Shown in pieces: positions 10,881-20,943 of a stretch of 34,617 nucleotides of DNA. Below the pieces are notes generated by a model. That model was not told the DNA's origin. It worked only from the letters and a program-made list of their open reading frames with translations, and did no database searches. A program made the translations under genes and the position numbers. Every line of letters begins with the position of its first letter. Position 1 is the stretch's first letter. Origin of the DNA: an uncultured Oxalobacter sp. (GTDB lineage Bacteria > Pseudomonadota > Gammaproteobacteria > Burkholderiales > Burkholderiaceae_D); the NCBI GenBank assembly GCA_934401755.1, contig CAKRSU010000021.1, positions 1 through 34,617 of the forward strand, written 5' to 3'.

Positions 10881-12146
10881 ATGGAAATTAAACATTATAT
10901 GAATCGTATCGGTATGCAAGCACGAGACGCATCACGTATTATGGCAAAAACCGATACAGCAACAAAAAATCAAGCATTGTTATATATAGCAGCGGCAATT
11001 CGTCAACAATCTTCGCAGTTACGCCAAGCCAATCAAAAAGATTTAAAGCTTGCTAAGGAAAAAGGGTTAGAACCTGCATTACTTGATCGATTGACATTAT
11101 CTGATAAAGCCATTGAAGCAATGGCAATTGGATTAGAACAAATTGCTTCACTTGCCGATCCAATTGGTGCAATGACTAATTTGCGTCTTCAGCCATCTGG
11201 TATTCAAGTGGGACAAATGCGGGTGCCATTAGGCGTTATTGGGATCATTTATGAAGCACGTCCCAATGTAACAGTTGATGCAGCAGGATTATGCATTAAA
11301 AGTGGTAACGCCGCTATTTTACGTGGGGGATCAGAAGCGATTCATTGTAATCAAGCTTTATCGGTATTAGTAAGAGAAGGGCTTGAAAAAGCAGGGTTAC
11401 CGCAGACGGCTGTTCAAGTGGTTGAAACAACAGATCGTGCTGCAGTTGGAGAGCTGATTACCATGACTGAGTATGTCGATATTATTGTACCGCGTGGCGG
11501 AAAAGGGCTTATTGAACGATTGATGCGAGAGTCTCGTATTCCCATGATTAAGCACCTTGATGGGATTTGTCATGTTTATATTGATGATGAAGCAGATCCT
11601 GAAAAAGCATTGAATATTTGTTTTAATGCGAAATGTCAGCGTTATGGGACTTGCAATACCATGGAAACATTGCTTGTTGCCAATAGTATTGCTGATATTG
11701 TGTTGCCCGTTTTAGCGAAACGTTATCAAGATGAAAAAGTCGAACTCCGCTGCGATGAGCAGGCATATGGGATTTTAGAAGGTTATCCTTATTTGGCGAA
11801 GGCTGTTGAAGCAGATTGGATGACAGAATATTTAGCCCCTGTTTTATCGATTCGTATTGTGAGTGATCTTGATGAAGCGATCTCTCATATCAACCATTAT
11901 TCATCAAAACATACAGAATCTATTATTACCGAAAATTATAGTAAAGCAATGCGTTTTTTACGTGAAGTTGATTCGTCATCGGTTATGGTGAATGCGTCAA
12001 CGCGTTTTGCCGATGGATTTGAATATGGTTTAGGGGCTGAGATTGGTATTTCAAATGACAAATTGCATGCTCGAGGACCTGTTGGACTTGAAGGATTGAC
12101 GTCATTGAAATATGTTGTATTGGGGCATGGCGAAATTCGCCAATGA
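10881..12146 (+). CDS. proA: Glutamate-5-semialdehyde dehydrogenase (gamma-glutamyl phosphate reductase)
   Basis: Second step of proline synthesis: NADPH-dependent reduction of gamma-glutamyl phosphate. From the ATG at 10881 (GGAAAAGG just upstream) it is 421 residues beginning MEIKHYM, like other ProA proteins; an upstream in-frame TTG at 10869 is less likely. Aldehyde-dehydrogenase-superfamily features are visible: [42 protein letters not shown], and the catalytic Cys in [13 protein letters not shown]. The C-terminal [17 protein letters not shown] is typical. proB is not in the window. Confidence 0.97.
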   Translation: MEIKHYMNRIGMQARDASRIMAKTDTATKNQALLYIAAAIRQQSSQLRQANQKDLKLAKEKGLEPALLDRLTLSDKAIEAMAIGLEQIASLADPIGAMTNLRLQPSGIQVGQMRVPLGVIGIIYEARPNVTVDAAGLCIKSGNAAILRGGSEAIHCNQALSVLVREGLEKAGLPQTAVQVVETTDRAAVGELITMTEYVDIIVPRGGKGLIERLMRESRIPMIKHLDGICHVYIDDEADPEKALNICFNAKCQRYGTCNTMETLLVANSIADIVLPVLAKRYQDEKVELRCDEQAYGILEGYPYLAKAVEADWMTEYLAPVLSIRIVSDLDEAISHINHYSSKHTESIITENYSKAMRFLREVDSSSVMVNASTRFADGFEYGLGAEIGISNDKLHARGPVGLEGLTSLKYVVLGHGEIRQ

Positions 12147-12169
12147 TTGCAGGTCAATAAGGAGTCATT

Positions 12170-13405
12170 ATGCCGGTAGGATATTCTTATTTTTGTCCTT
12201 GTCCTCGTGGGCTTGAAGAAGCGTTGTCTCAGGAATTACAGGAAATTGCTGCGAAAAGTGTCACATTAAATGTTCATCGAGCAGTTCCTGGAGGTGTTCA
12301 TTGTTCAGGTACCTTAGAAGATGGTTGGCGGTTAAATCTATATACTCGAATCGCTTCACGCGTATTACTTCGTTTTGCGCAGTCAAGTTATCGAGATGAA
12401 GAGGATATTTATCGATTAGCCGTGAAACAACCATGGGAGCAATGGTTTGAAGTAGAAAATACGATTCGTATCGATATTGCTGCCATTAAATCACCTCTTA
12501 AAAGTTTGAATTTTGCGGCATTACGCGTCAAAGATGCAATTGTCGATCGCTTTCGAAGTCGTCTGCATCAGCGTCCTTCTGTGGACACGCATCATCCCGA
12601 TATTCGTATCGCTGTATTTTTAGATGCGCATAATGTCACGTTATATCTGGATACTTCTGGTGAAGCTTTATTTAAGCGAGGTTGGCGTATTGATACGGGA
12701 GAAGCGCCATTACGTGAGAATTTAGCGGCAGGGTTGATTCGCTTGTCAGGTTGGAAACCAGGAATCCCATTATTTGATCCCATGTGTGGTTCTGGGACTA
12801 TTTTAATTGAAGCGGCTCAAATAATGGCCGGTATTCCACCCGGCATAAATCGTCATTTTGCATTTGAGCGATTGCAAGGCTTTGATAAAGAATTATGGTT
12901 TTCTATCAAAGCTCAGGCAAAGCGTTGTGCGATTAAGGGTTCTCCTATGCTTTTTGGTAGTGATATTTCAATGGCGATGTTGACCAAAGCCCGTGCTAAT
13001 ATTGCTCAAGCTAATATTCCTTTTGGTATTCCTTTGCAGCAAATCGAAGCGCAAGAAATCAAAATGCCTGTTGATCGAGCAGGTATTATTTTAACCAATC
13101 CTCCTTATGGAGAACGAATTACTGTTCGAGGAAATCGTCGTCTTGAAAAAGAAGAACGTGCTTCATATTTCTATCAATTGTTCAGTGCAACATTAAAGCA
13201 GCGTTTTTCAGGATGGTCAGTGTATCTATTTACAGCCGATTTGTCGGTTCCCAAAATGATGCGTTTAAAGGAATCCCAACGAACGCCTTTATTTAATGGG
13301 GCTATTGAATGCCGGCTTTTCCGTTTTGATATGGTAGCGGGATCTAATCGAATCAAGAAAAAACGAGTGTTTACTCAAGAGACAACTCAAGGAGAAAATG
13401 AATAA
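12170..13405 (+). CDS. RlmL-type THUMP-domain 23S rRNA guanine N2-methyltransferase
   Basis: A 411-residue class I SAM-dependent RNA methyltransferase. The N-terminal half (about 1-165) is a ferredoxin-like/THUMP RNA-binding region (FCPCPRGLEEALSQEL; LRVKDAIVDRFR). The catalytic domain has DPMCGSGTILIEAA for SAM binding and TNPPYGERI as the N2-guanine motif IV. It corresponds to the RlmL half of the E. coli RlmKL fusion; the RlmK half is absent. The probable target is 23S rRNA G2445, inferred from homology. AAGGAG sits 5 bases before the ATG, one of the better ribosome sites here. It follows proA by 23 bases. Confidence 0.88.
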   Translation: MPVGYSYFCPCPRGLEEALSQELQEIAAKSVTLNVHRAVPGGVHCSGTLEDGWRLNLYTRIASRVLLRFAQSSYRDEEDIYRLAVKQPWEQWFEVENTIRIDIAAIKSPLKSLNFAALRVKDAIVDRFRSRLHQRPSVDTHHPDIRIAVFLDAHNVTLYLDTSGEALFKRGWRIDTGEAPLRENLAAGLIRLSGWKPGIPLFDPMCGSGTILIEAAQIMAGIPPGINRHFAFERLQGFDKELWFSIKAQAKRCAIKGSPMLFGSDISMAMLTKARANIAQANIPFGIPLQQIEAQEIKMPVDRAGIILTNPPYGERITVRGNRRLEKEERASYFYQLFSATLKQRFSGWSVYLFTADLSVPKMMRLKESQRTPLFNGAIECRLFRFDMVAGSNRIKKKRVFTQETTQGENE

Positions 13406-13469
13406 TATTTTTCTCTTTAAGAATTATTAATGAGCGAAGACGATTGTATTTTTTTGCTAAGAAATGTCG

Positions 13470-13498
13470 TTGCCAATTGATATTGTTGACGTTATAAA
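13470..13498 (+). promoter_or_regulatory. Sigma-70 promoter of the pabA-pabB fusion gene
   Basis: TTGCCA (13470-13475), 17 bases, then TATAAA (13493-13498), close to consensus with ideal spacing. It lies in the 183-base gap after the RlmL-type gene and would give a leader of about 85 bases. Confidence 0.6.
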
Positions 13499-13588
13499 AA
13501 AACAAAAAATGTTTTTAAAAAGGAGAGGAGACGATTTCGTATCTCCCCAAAATTAGAATTAAGGAGCATTGGACGTCTCAATGAAACG

Positions 13589-15709
13589 GTGAGTGTTATC
13601 AAAACATTACTGATCGATAATTACGATTCTTTTACCTGCAATTTATACCATTTAATTGCTGCTGTTAATGGGATTCCGCCAGTATTAATTCACCATGATG
13701 AACCTGGATGGACTGCAGCGCATTTTAATCAATTTGATAATATTATTCTGTCTCCAGGACCTGGGCGTCCAGATCGAGAAAAAGACTTTGGTTTGTGTGC
13801 CGATGCAATACGACAGCGTCATATTCCGGTATTAGGGATTTGTTTAGGGCATCAAGGGATCTGTTATTTTCATGGGGGACAGATTAATCTTGCTAAAGAA
13901 GCTTACCATGGTCGTATCTCGTCTATTTTTCATCATGGGCAAGATCTATTTGCGGGGATTCCTTCTCCATTTTCTGTGGTTCGTTATCATTCATTAATTG
14001 CTTCTGAATTACCAGAAACACTAGAAGTGATTGCAACGACTCATGATGATTTAATTATGGGGGTTCGCCATAAAACGTGGCCACAATGGGGCGTACAATT
14101 TCATCCAGAGTCAATTTGTTCTGAATATGGACGTCAAGTATTGGTTAATTTTGCCCAATTAACAAGAACATGGTGGCGAAATCATCCTAGGTTAGGAAAT
14201 TTTTATCAGGGTGATGCGTGCCGCTCAACAACGAAATCTTCATTGAATTCATCAAATGAATATGATAAATGGACAATTTTACATCGTGAAATTGAATGCC
14301 AAATTGCTTCATCTGATATTTCATGGCTCTTTAATGAATGTTTTCGTAAAACAGGTCCTGCAATTTGGTTAGATAGTTGTCAAAATCGTTACGGATCTGG
14401 GCGCTTTTCTTTTCTTTGTGCACCATCAGGACCGTATGGTCGAATTATGACAGCAGATGTTTTAACGGGAACGATTACCGTAAAATCAAATCGTGGTCAT
14501 GTTACGACGTACCAAGCAGATTGTTTTGAATGGCTTGCAACGGATCTTAAGCATCATCAATTAATGCCATTAGATGTGCCATTTGATTTTGCATTAGGAT
14601 GGTTAGGCTATTTAGGTTATGAATTAAAAGCGCAATGTGGGGCAAAGAAGGCTCATCAATCGCCTTATCCTGATGCGTGTTTGTTGTTTTGTGATCGAGG
14701 AATCGTTGTTGATCATCAGGAAAATAAATTATATCTATTGGTATTAAATGCATCGCAAAATGATGTCGTTGAAGCAAACCATTGGTTAGATGAGATTGAG
14801 CGAAAAATTGAAATAATGACCCGTATAGGGCGTACTCAAAATCAGTCACCTACCATGTTTACGTTAACTCAACCTATTCGATTATTGCATGATAAAGCGC
14901 AATATATTCAAAAAATTAAAGCAAGCCAAGCCTTTATTCGCCAAGGTGAGACCTATGAAGTTTGTCTTACGAATACGGTTTATGGTGCGACAGATGCTCA
15001 TCCGTGGGATGTGTATCAGAAATTGAGGGAAAGTAATCCTGCCCCTTATAGCGCATTTATGCAATTTGAAAATATTAGCGTTATTAGTTGCTCTCCAGAA
15101 CGTTTTTTAAGAATTTCTTCCGATAAAACTGCCATTTCTAAGCCGATAAAAGGAACTCGTCCTCGAGGTGCGGATGAAAAGCAAGATCGTTTAATTCGGC
15201 AGGAATTAGCTGAAGATGTTAAAGAACGCGCAGAGAATTTGATGATTGTTGATTTAGTCCGGCATGATTTAGGAATGACGGCGGCAATTGGTAGTGTTAA
15301 GGTGCCCAAATTGTTTGCGATAGAGAGCTATCAAACGGTTCATCAAATGGTAAGTACCATTACATCCAAAATTAGACCTGATTGTTTACCTTGCCAATGC
15401 GTTCGTTATGCATTCCCTGGGGGGTCTATGACGGGAGCGCCGAAAAAAAGAACGATGGAAATATTGGATCAACTTGAAGGGAAGGCTCGTGGCATTTATT
15501 CGGGAGCTTTAGGTTATTTTTCACTATGTGGTGCAGTTGACTTGAGTATTGTGATTCGTACATTAGTCATGGATCAACAGGGACGTTTTTCTTTTGGGGT
15601 TGGTGGGGCTATTACCGCATTATCAGATCCAGAAGCAGAATTTGAGGAAATTCAAGTTAAAGCAAAAGCTTTTTTGGATGTATTTCAGACTCATTTTCCA
15701 GATTGCTAA
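13589..15709 (+). CDS. pabB: Fused aminodeoxychorismate synthase (PabA amidotransferase + PabB)
   Basis: A 706-residue bifunctional enzyme for the first step of p-aminobenzoate and folate synthesis. Residues 1-195 are a class I glutamine amidotransferase: LLIDNYDSFT, SPGPGRP, nucleophile Cys85 in GICLGHQ, and His172/Glu174 in FHPES. Residues about 240-706 are the chorismate-binding PabB part; PIKGTRPRG has the Lys typical of PabB rather than the Ala of TrpE, supporting aminodeoxychorismate over anthranilate. MTGAPKKRTMEI and IVIRTLV are further family blocks. The proposed start is GTG at 13589, only a few residues before the conserved LLID. AAGGAG is 22 bases upstream, too far, and a tiny ATG-to-TGA frame overlaps the GTG. 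A PabC-like gene follows. Confidence 0.93.
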   Translation: MSVIKTLLIDNYDSFTCNLYHLIAAVNGIPPVLIHHDEPGWTAAHFNQFDNIILSPGPGRPDREKDFGLCADAIRQRHIPVLGICLGHQGICYFHGGQINLAKEAYHGRISSIFHHGQDLFAGIPSPFSVVRYHSLIASELPETLEVIATTHDDLIMGVRHKTWPQWGVQFHPESICSEYGRQVLVNFAQLTRTWWRNHPRLGNFYQGDACRSTTKSSLNSSNEYDKWTILHREIECQIASSDISWLFNECFRKTGPAIWLDSCQNRYGSGRFSFLCAPSGPYGRIMTADVLTGTITVKSNRGHVTTYQADCFEWLATDLKHHQLMPLDVPFDFALGWLGYLGYELKAQCGAKKAHQSPYPDACLLFCDRGIVVDHQENKLYLLVLNASQNDVVEANHWLDEIERKIEIMTRIGRTQNQSPTMFTLTQPIRLLHDKAQYIQKIKASQAFIRQGETYEVCLTNTVYGATDAHPWDVYQKLRESNPAPYSAFMQFENISVISCSPERFLRISSDKTAISKPIKGTRPRGADEKQDRLIRQELAEDVKERAENLMIVDLVRHDLGMTAAIGSVKVPKLFAIESYQTVHQMVSTITSKIRPDCLPCQCVRYAFPGGSMTGAPKKRTMEILDQLEGKARGIYSGALGYFSLCGAVDLSIVIRTLVMDQQGRFSFGVGGAITALSDPEAEFEEIQVKAKAFLDVFQTHFPDC

Positions 15710-15713
15710 AAAA

Positions 15714-16526
15714 ATGATGGTTATGCAAGAGAGGGTTTATCAGTCTGATGGGCAAACGTTATTTGCTATAACAGAGCATCCGGAAAATCGAGTATTAATC
15801 GCAGATTCTTGGTTAGTTAAAAATGGATTCGTTATTGCTTTAGAATGGCATCGCGAACGTTTTTTTAAAAGTTGTTTTTTACAGTATGGTATTGAATCGA
15901 CGGTGTTGATGCCGTTATGGAAACAAGTTTGCCAATTAATTCCTAATAGGGGATTATGGTTTCCTCGTATTGAGATGGCAGGAACAGTTAATGCGCCTAT
16001 TTTTCAATTAAGGGTTCGAGTTGCGCCTCCTATTAAGGAGTCTATTCGCTTGATGGTTTGCGATATAAAAGATCGAAGAAAAGCGCCTCGTCATAAGGGC
16101 CCCGATATGGCGTGGCTTAGCAAGCTTAGGCATCAAGTATTGGAAAAAGGTGGCGATGAAGGGATTTTGACAACGAATCAAGGCTATTTACTAGAAGGTT
16201 TAACGACTAGCTTTTTATGGTGGGAAAAGCAAGGCAATCAGGATATCCTTTATGCGGTCCCTGATTCGAATCGTATTCTTTTAGGGACAATGCGTCGATT
16301 AATTCTAACAATTGCTCATCAAAAAGGAATTCCCATTGCTTACCGATTAGTGCATTTGAAACAGCTTGAAGGACGCGAAGTTTGGGCGGTTAATGCTTTG
16401 CATGGCATTCGCCCTGTCATTGATTGGGACCAATCACCATTTTCTCCTAAAGAAAATGCGTTAACGCATGAAAGGCTTGCCCACTGGCGAATGATGGTCA
16501 ATCAATATGCACAACCAATATCATAA
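15714..16526 (+). CDS. pabC: Class IV PLP aminotransferase, probable aminodeoxychorismate lyase
   Basis: 270 residues from the first of two adjacent ATG codons at 15714, 4 bases after the pabA-pabB stop. The pattern RHKGPDMAWLSKLR is where class IV enzymes place the PLP-binding Lys, followed by DEGILTTNQGYLLEGLTTSFLWW, a PabC/branched-chain-aminotransferase-like block. Adjacency to the pabA-pabB fusion argues for the lyase that releases p-aminobenzoate and pyruvate. Overall similarity to E. coli PabC looks low, so another class IV activity is possible. No clear ribosome site is present; coupling to the upstream gene is likely. Confidence 0.75.
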   Translation: MMVMQERVYQSDGQTLFAITEHPENRVLIADSWLVKNGFVIALEWHRERFFKSCFLQYGIESTVLMPLWKQVCQLIPNRGLWFPRIEMAGTVNAPIFQLRVRVAPPIKESIRLMVCDIKDRRKAPRHKGPDMAWLSKLRHQVLEKGGDEGILTTNQGYLLEGLTTSFLWWEKQGNQDILYAVPDSNRILLGTMRRLILTIAHQKGIPIAYRLVHLKQLEGREVWAVNALHGIRPVIDWDQSPFSPKENALTHERLAHWRMMVNQYAQPIS

Positions 16527-16639
16527 TTAGATAATTATATTGAATTAAGATGCCCTTATCATTTTCGCTTTGTGATTGTCTGAAAGATTTTTAGGCTATT
16601 ATTACAATAACGGTATCGTTGATGAAATGGAGTGTAAAG

Positions 16640-17473
16640 GTGACTTTTATTGAAAAATTAACGACGTCATGGCAAAAGAATAATTCTTTGCTATGTGTTG
16701 GTCTTGATCCTGCAATCAATCGTTTTCCCCGTCATTTACAGGGGAAATCGGATGCTATCTATACTTTTTGTAAAGGCATTGTTGATGCAACTGCTGATTT
16801 AGTCTGTGCATTCAAACCGCAAATTGCGTATTTTGCCGCAGAAAAAGCGGAAGACCAGTTAGAAGCCATCATTACCTATATTCATGAACAATATCCCAAT
16901 ATTCCTGTTCTTTTGGATGCTAAACGAGGCGATATCGGCGCAACCGCAAAGCAATATGCACGGGAAGCATTTGAACGTTTTAAAGCAGATGCGGTCACAT
17001 TGAGTCCTTATATGGGATATGATTCGGTTGAACCCTATTTTGAATATCCAGATCGTGGAACCATTTTATTAGCGAGAACATCTAATCCTGGAGGGTCTGA
17101 TCTGCAGTTTTTAAATGTGCAGGTTAATGGAAAAACGATTCCGTTATACCAATATGTTGCTCATCTTGTTGCAGAAAAGTGGAATGTCCATGGGCAGTGT
17201 GGCTTAGTTGTTGGTGCAACTTTTCCTGCAGAAATTGTTGCAGTTCGTAAAATTGTTGGAGAAATGCCATTACTGATCCCTGGAATTGGCGCACAAGGTG
17301 GAGATATTCAAGCGACAGTGACAGCAGGGAAAACATCAAAAGGTATGGGAATGATGATTAACTCATCAAGAGCTATTCTTTATGCAGGAGAAAAAGAGGG
17401 AGAAGATTTTGCACGTTTTTCCCGAAATGCAGCGATTAAAACACGAGATGAGATTAATCGATATCGTGAATAA
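16640..17473 (+). CDS. pyrF: Orotidine 5'-phosphate decarboxylase, type 2
   Basis: Last step of UMP synthesis. I choose GTG at 16640 because GGAG (16629-16632) lies 7 bases before it, giving 277 residues (VTFIEKL...); TTG 16619 and ATG 16622 are in frame but overlap that ribosome site. [13 protein letters not shown] near the N-terminus and the catalytic [15 protein letters not shown] block (Asp-x-Lys-x-x-Asp) are present, as are [14 protein letters not shown] and [11 protein letters not shown]. Length and motifs match the longer type 2 family, common in Burkholderiales and Actinobacteria, not the E. coli type. Confidence 0.94.
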   Translation: MTFIEKLTTSWQKNNSLLCVGLDPAINRFPRHLQGKSDAIYTFCKGIVDATADLVCAFKPQIAYFAAEKAEDQLEAIITYIHEQYPNIPVLLDAKRGDIGATAKQYAREAFERFKADAVTLSPYMGYDSVEPYFEYPDRGTILLARTSNPGGSDLQFLNVQVNGKTIPLYQYVAHLVAEKWNVHGQCGLVVGATFPAEIVAVRKIVGEMPLLIPGIGAQGGDIQATVTAGKTSKGMGMMINSSRAILYAGEKEGEDFARFSRNAAIKTRDEINRYRE

Positions 17474-17673
17474 GAATTATTAGAAAATTGGCGATGCGAT
17501 GAAATACTGTCTAAAGGATGGTGTTTTAGAGGTTCATGAATAGGAGCTATTTGTAGTCTGTCGTGAAAAGTAGCTTGATTGAGCCGATATCTTGAGATAT
17601 CCATTGGAATAAGTGTGAAAAATACTCAATTTAGTGTAATCTGCATTTGTTGACGGATTTTTATGATTTTTAC
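17474..17673. other. 200-base gap between pyrF and nadK
   Basis: No gene or clear terminator is visible. GATATC-TTGA-GATATC (17586-17601) is a short perfect inverted repeat that might be a regulator site. The region must hold the nadK control signals, but no promoter stands out. No CIRCE-type inverted repeat is seen. Confidence 0.4.
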
Positions 17674-18558
17674 ATGCCGACCACAAAAAAAATCTTTGCT
17701 TTAGTTGCTAGAGTTTATGCCAGTAACATTATTCAATCATTAGATAAAGTATCTAATTTTTTAAAAGATGCTGGGCATGAAGTCGTTTATGAAGCGCAAA
17801 CAGCAGTTAATGTTCCTTTCAAAGATGTCAAATCAATGAAATTGGAGGAAATTGGTGCTAAGGCTGCTGCAGCAATCGTATTAGGAGGGGATGGTACGAT
17901 GCTGGGGATTGCCCGTCAGCTTGCTCCTTATAGTGTTCCGCTTATTGGGATTAATCATGGTCATTTAGGATTCATTACCGATATTCCTTTAAATCGTATG
18001 TTATTGGTTTTGGATAAGATGATTAAAGGGCGTTATGTTTCTGAACAACGCTTTTTGATTGAAGGCATGATTACTCGAGATGGTGAAATCATTAGCCAAG
18101 CTGTGGCTTTTAATGAAATTGTGATTTCTAGGGGCGCTGGCGCTGGCATGATCGATCTTCGAGTACATGTTGATGGGCATTTTATGTATCAACAGCATTC
18201 TGATGGCATGATTATTTCAACCCCAACGGGATCTACTGCTTATGCGTTATCAGCAGGAGGTCCTATGTTACATCCTAATTTGGGTGGCATCGTGTTGGTC
18301 TCTATTGCTCCGCATACATTATCTAATCGCCCAATTGTTATTCCAGATACCAGTGAAATTGTGATTGATGTTGTTTATGCCCGTCAGCCAAGTATCAGTT
18401 TTGATTCTCAATCTTTTACTAATTTGCAAAATGGTGATCAGATTACAATTCGTCGTGCATCGCATACGGTAACATTTTTACATCCAACAGGCTGGAGTTA
18501 TTACGATACATTGCGAAATAAACTGCATTGGAATGAGGTTTCCAGGAAACTTGACTGA
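17674..18558 (+). CDS. nadK: NAD kinase
   Basis: Phosphorylates NAD to NADP. From the ATG at 17674 (MPTTKKIFALVAR...) it is 294 residues; the frame also allows TTG at 17647 or 17650, but the family N-terminus fits the ATG better. The nucleotide and catalytic motif GGDGTMLG, then NHGHLGFITD, and DGMIISTPTGSTAYALSAGGP are all intact. It lies upstream of recN, an order often seen in Beta- and Gammaproteobacteria. There is no good ribosome site before the ATG. Confidence 0.95.
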   Translation: MPTTKKIFALVARVYASNIIQSLDKVSNFLKDAGHEVVYEAQTAVNVPFKDVKSMKLEEIGAKAAAAIVLGGDGTMLGIARQLAPYSVPLIGINHGHLGFITDIPLNRMLLVLDKMIKGRYVSEQRFLIEGMITRDGEIISQAVAFNEIVISRGAGAGMIDLRVHVDGHFMYQQHSDGMIISTPTGSTAYALSAGGPMLHPNLGGIVLVSIAPHTLSNRPIVIPDTSEIVIDVVYARQPSISFDSQSFTNLQNGDQITIRRASHTVTFLHPTGWSYYDTLRNKLHWNEVSRKLD

Positions 18559-18611
18559 TGCTTTAAGGGAGTTTGGGATAGCCGTGGCAGATATTTTGAA
18601 AGTGATGAAAA

Positions 18612-20291
18612 ATGCTGCGTAACTTAACGGTTCGTGATTTTGTCATTGTTGATTGTCTTGAGCTTGATTTTATTTCGGGTTTTTCTGCATTGACTGGAGA
18701 AACAGGGGCAGGGAAATCAATTTTAATTGATGCTCTTCAGCTTGCTTTGGGCGGTAGAGCGGATGCAACAATGGTTCGCGATGGCGCAAAAAAAGCTGAT
18801 ATTACCGCGGAATTTTCTCTTTCTGATTCAGTTCGTTCATGGTTATCCATGAATGACATTGAATCAGAAGAAATGGTTTTATTGCGTCGTACTATTGATG
18901 CTTCATCGGGGCGTTCTCGTTGTTTTGTAAATGGCATTACGGTAACGACAGCACAAATGCGAATGTTGGGTGCTCTATTAGTTGATATTCATGGACAGCA
19001 TGCGCATCAATTACTGATGAAAAATGATGAGCAAAGAGCGCTGCTTGATCGGCATGCTGGGATTGGACAAGAAGTTGCCATATTAAGTGATCAATTTAAA
19101 GCCTGGAAATTGCTTGAAAAGCGTTTTACTGAGTTGCAAGCGCATGCTGAGCAGATGAAAGAGGAACGAGAACTTTTAGAGTGGCAAGTGCATGAACTCG
19201 AAAAAATACAGCCTAAAGTCAATGAGTGGGAACAGGTTAGTCAAGATTATGATCGACTTTCTCATGCCGCAAGTTTATTAGATGGCGTCAGCGGTATTAT
19301 TAATGAATTATCTGAAACGGATCATTCGATTCTTTCTCGGATTAATGCGATTTCTCAAACGGCTGTTGGACTATCAGAAATCGATCAGAAATTAATGCCA
19401 GTTGTCGATTTATTGGATTCTTCAAAAATCCAATTACAAGAAGCCGTTTATACGTTACGAGATTATTTGGCACATATTGATTTAGAGTCTGATCAGCTTC
19501 ATATCGTTGAAAAACGAATGGAAGCCTTGTATTCAATGGCTCGGCAATTCCGAATTTTGCCGGAAGCGTTACCAATGGAATTGGAAAGACGCCAAAAGAA
19601 ACTTATACAATTTAAAGAAGAGAGTAATCTTGATCGGTTAAAAAAACAAGTTAGCCAAGCGGAAGCGGCTTACAAAGCATTAGCTCAAGAAATTTCGGTG
19701 AAACGTCAACAGGCGGCTCAAGAGTTAAGCCATGCTGTGACTGCGATTATGCAAGATTTGCATATGGAAGGGGGGCAATTTTCGGTTGCTATCAATAAGG
19801 CTAGCCCACATACTTATGGGACGGATGCTGTTGAATTTTTAGTCTCAGGTCATTCGGGAGCGGTTTTAAGACCACTGGCGAAAATTGCATCAGGAGGAGA
19901 GCTTGCTCGGATTTCTTTGGCAATTTCTGTGATTGCTTCTGAAGCAACCGCAACCCCGACTTTAATTTTTGATGAAGTTGATTCAGGCATAGGAGGGGCT
20001 GTTGCGGAAATGGTGGGGCAATTACTTAAGCGATTGGGAGGACTTCATCAGGTGCTTTGTGTGACCCATTTACCTCAAGTGGCTTCTCAAGCGCAACAAC
20101 ATTATCAAGTGAGTAAACAAACAGTTTCAACCATAGCTCATCCTGTTTCTCGAATTACACGACTTTCTGATCAAGAACGTGTGACTGAAATTGCCAGAAT
20201 GCTAGGAGGAACAACATTAACGAGTAAGGCGTTAGATCATGCTCGTGAAATGCTAGAACAACAGGAACAACAAGAATTAACCTTGATTTGA
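18612..20291 (+). CDS. recN: DNA repair protein RecN
   Basis: A 559-residue SMC-like ATPase that acts in double-strand break repair. The Walker A motif GETGAGKS is near residue 31. A long coiled-coil region covers about 150-380 (KLLEKRFTELQAHAEQMKEERELLE and onward). The C-terminal ATPase half has the signature SGGELARISLA, Walker B LIFDEVDSGIGG, and CVTHLPQVASQA. Length is normal. It lies 53 bases after nadK. No LexA box is evident in the short upstream gap. Confidence 0.96.
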   Translation: MLRNLTVRDFVIVDCLELDFISGFSALTGETGAGKSILIDALQLALGGRADATMVRDGAKKADITAEFSLSDSVRSWLSMNDIESEEMVLLRRTIDASSGRSRCFVNGITVTTAQMRMLGALLVDIHGQHAHQLLMKNDEQRALLDRHAGIGQEVAILSDQFKAWKLLEKRFTELQAHAEQMKEERELLEWQVHELEKIQPKVNEWEQVSQDYDRLSHAASLLDGVSGIINELSETDHSILSRINAISQTAVGLSEIDQKLMPVVDLLDSSKIQLQEAVYTLRDYLAHIDLESDQLHIVEKRMEALYSMARQFRILPEALPMELERRQKKLIQFKEESNLDRLKKQVSQAEAAYKALAQEISVKRQQAAQELSHAVTAIMQDLHMEGGQFSVAINKASPHTYGTDAVEFLVSGHSGAVLRPLAKIASGGELARISLAISVIASEATATPTLIFDEVDSGIGGAVAEMVGQLLKRLGGLHQVLCVTHLPQVASQAQQHYQVSKQTVSTIAHPVSRITRLSDQERVTEIARMLGGTTLTSKALDHAREMLEQQEQQELTLI

Positions 20292-20311
20292 TTAATTTTT
20301 GTTAAAAGTCT

Positions 20312-20340
20312 CTTGAAAAATATTGAGTCATCCCTATCTA
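20312..20340 (+). promoter_or_regulatory. Sigma-32 heat-shock promoter upstream of grpE
   Basis: CTTGAAA (20312-20318), 13 bases, CCCTATCTA (20332-20340). This matches the RpoH consensus (CTTGAAA, then CCCCATnT-like) in sequence and spacing and has the same layout as the dnaK promoter. It lies in the recN-grpE gap, 32 bases before the chosen grpE start. Confidence 0.82.
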
Positions 20341-20372
20341 CATGAGATTAAAAAATCCATGTGGAGGAAACT

Positions 20373-20936
20373 GTGTCAAATCCGAATTCAAATCCAGAAA
20401 ATGAAGATCTGAAAAAAGAATCTGCGCCAGAAGTCGAAATGGCAGATGCAGCAGCTGAAGAAAATGAAAAACAAGAAGTGTCTATTGTTGAAAAATTGGC
20501 TGCGGCAGAACAGAAAGTTGCAGAAATGCAGGATGCTTATCTACGTGCTAAAGCGGAAAGTGAAAATATTAGGCGACATGCGCAAGAAGATATTGCTAAG
20601 GCACATAAATTCGCTGTTGAAGGGTTTGCTAAAGCTATGCTAGCCGTTAAAGATAGTATGGAAATGGCATTGAAGACGGATGCTCCAACAGTTGAAACGA
20701 TTAAAACTGGCGTGGAAGCAACTTTACGTCAATTATCCCAAGTATTAGAACAAAATCGTATTGTCGAAATTGTTCCTGAACAGGGGGAAAAATTAGATCC
20801 CCATAAGCACCAAGCGATTTCTACGGTTGAATCAACTCAAGAAGCAAATACCATTGTTTCTGTTTTACAAAAAGGCTATACCTTATCAGATCGTTTATTG
20901 CGCCCAGCAATTGTCGTTGTTGCAAAAAAAGCTTGA
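20373..20936 (+). CDS. grpE: Nucleotide exchange factor GrpE
   Basis: Releases ADP from DnaK in the chaperone cycle. I place the start at GTG 20373, because GGAGG (20363-20367) sits 5 bases before it; the in-frame GTG at 20361 would overlap that site. The product is 187 residues: an acidic, Asn/Glu-rich tail (1-30), a long coiled-coil dimer helix (about 38-95, including YLRAKAESENIRRHAQED), and the C-terminal beta domain ending in EQGEKLDPHKHQAIS...VLQKGYTLSDRLLRPAIVVVAK, which is diagnostic. It is driven by a sigma-32 promoter and followed by dnaK. Confidence 0.96.
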   Translation: MSNPNSNPENEDLKKESAPEVEMADAAAEENEKQEVSIVEKLAAAEQKVAEMQDAYLRAKAESENIRRHAQEDIAKAHKFAVEGFAKAMLAVKDSMEMALKTDAPTVETIKTGVEATLRQLSQVLEQNRIVEIVPEQGEKLDPHKHQAISTVESTQEANTIVSVLQKGYTLSDRLLRPAIVVVAKKA

Positions 20937-20943
20937 TTATTGG

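Noticed and set aside
13509..13556. A 15-codon frame (ATG 13509 to TAG) as a leader peptide for the pabA-pabB gene
   Set aside because: It has no ribosome site and no run of regulatory codons; the downstream overlapping mini-frame is the more interesting signal.
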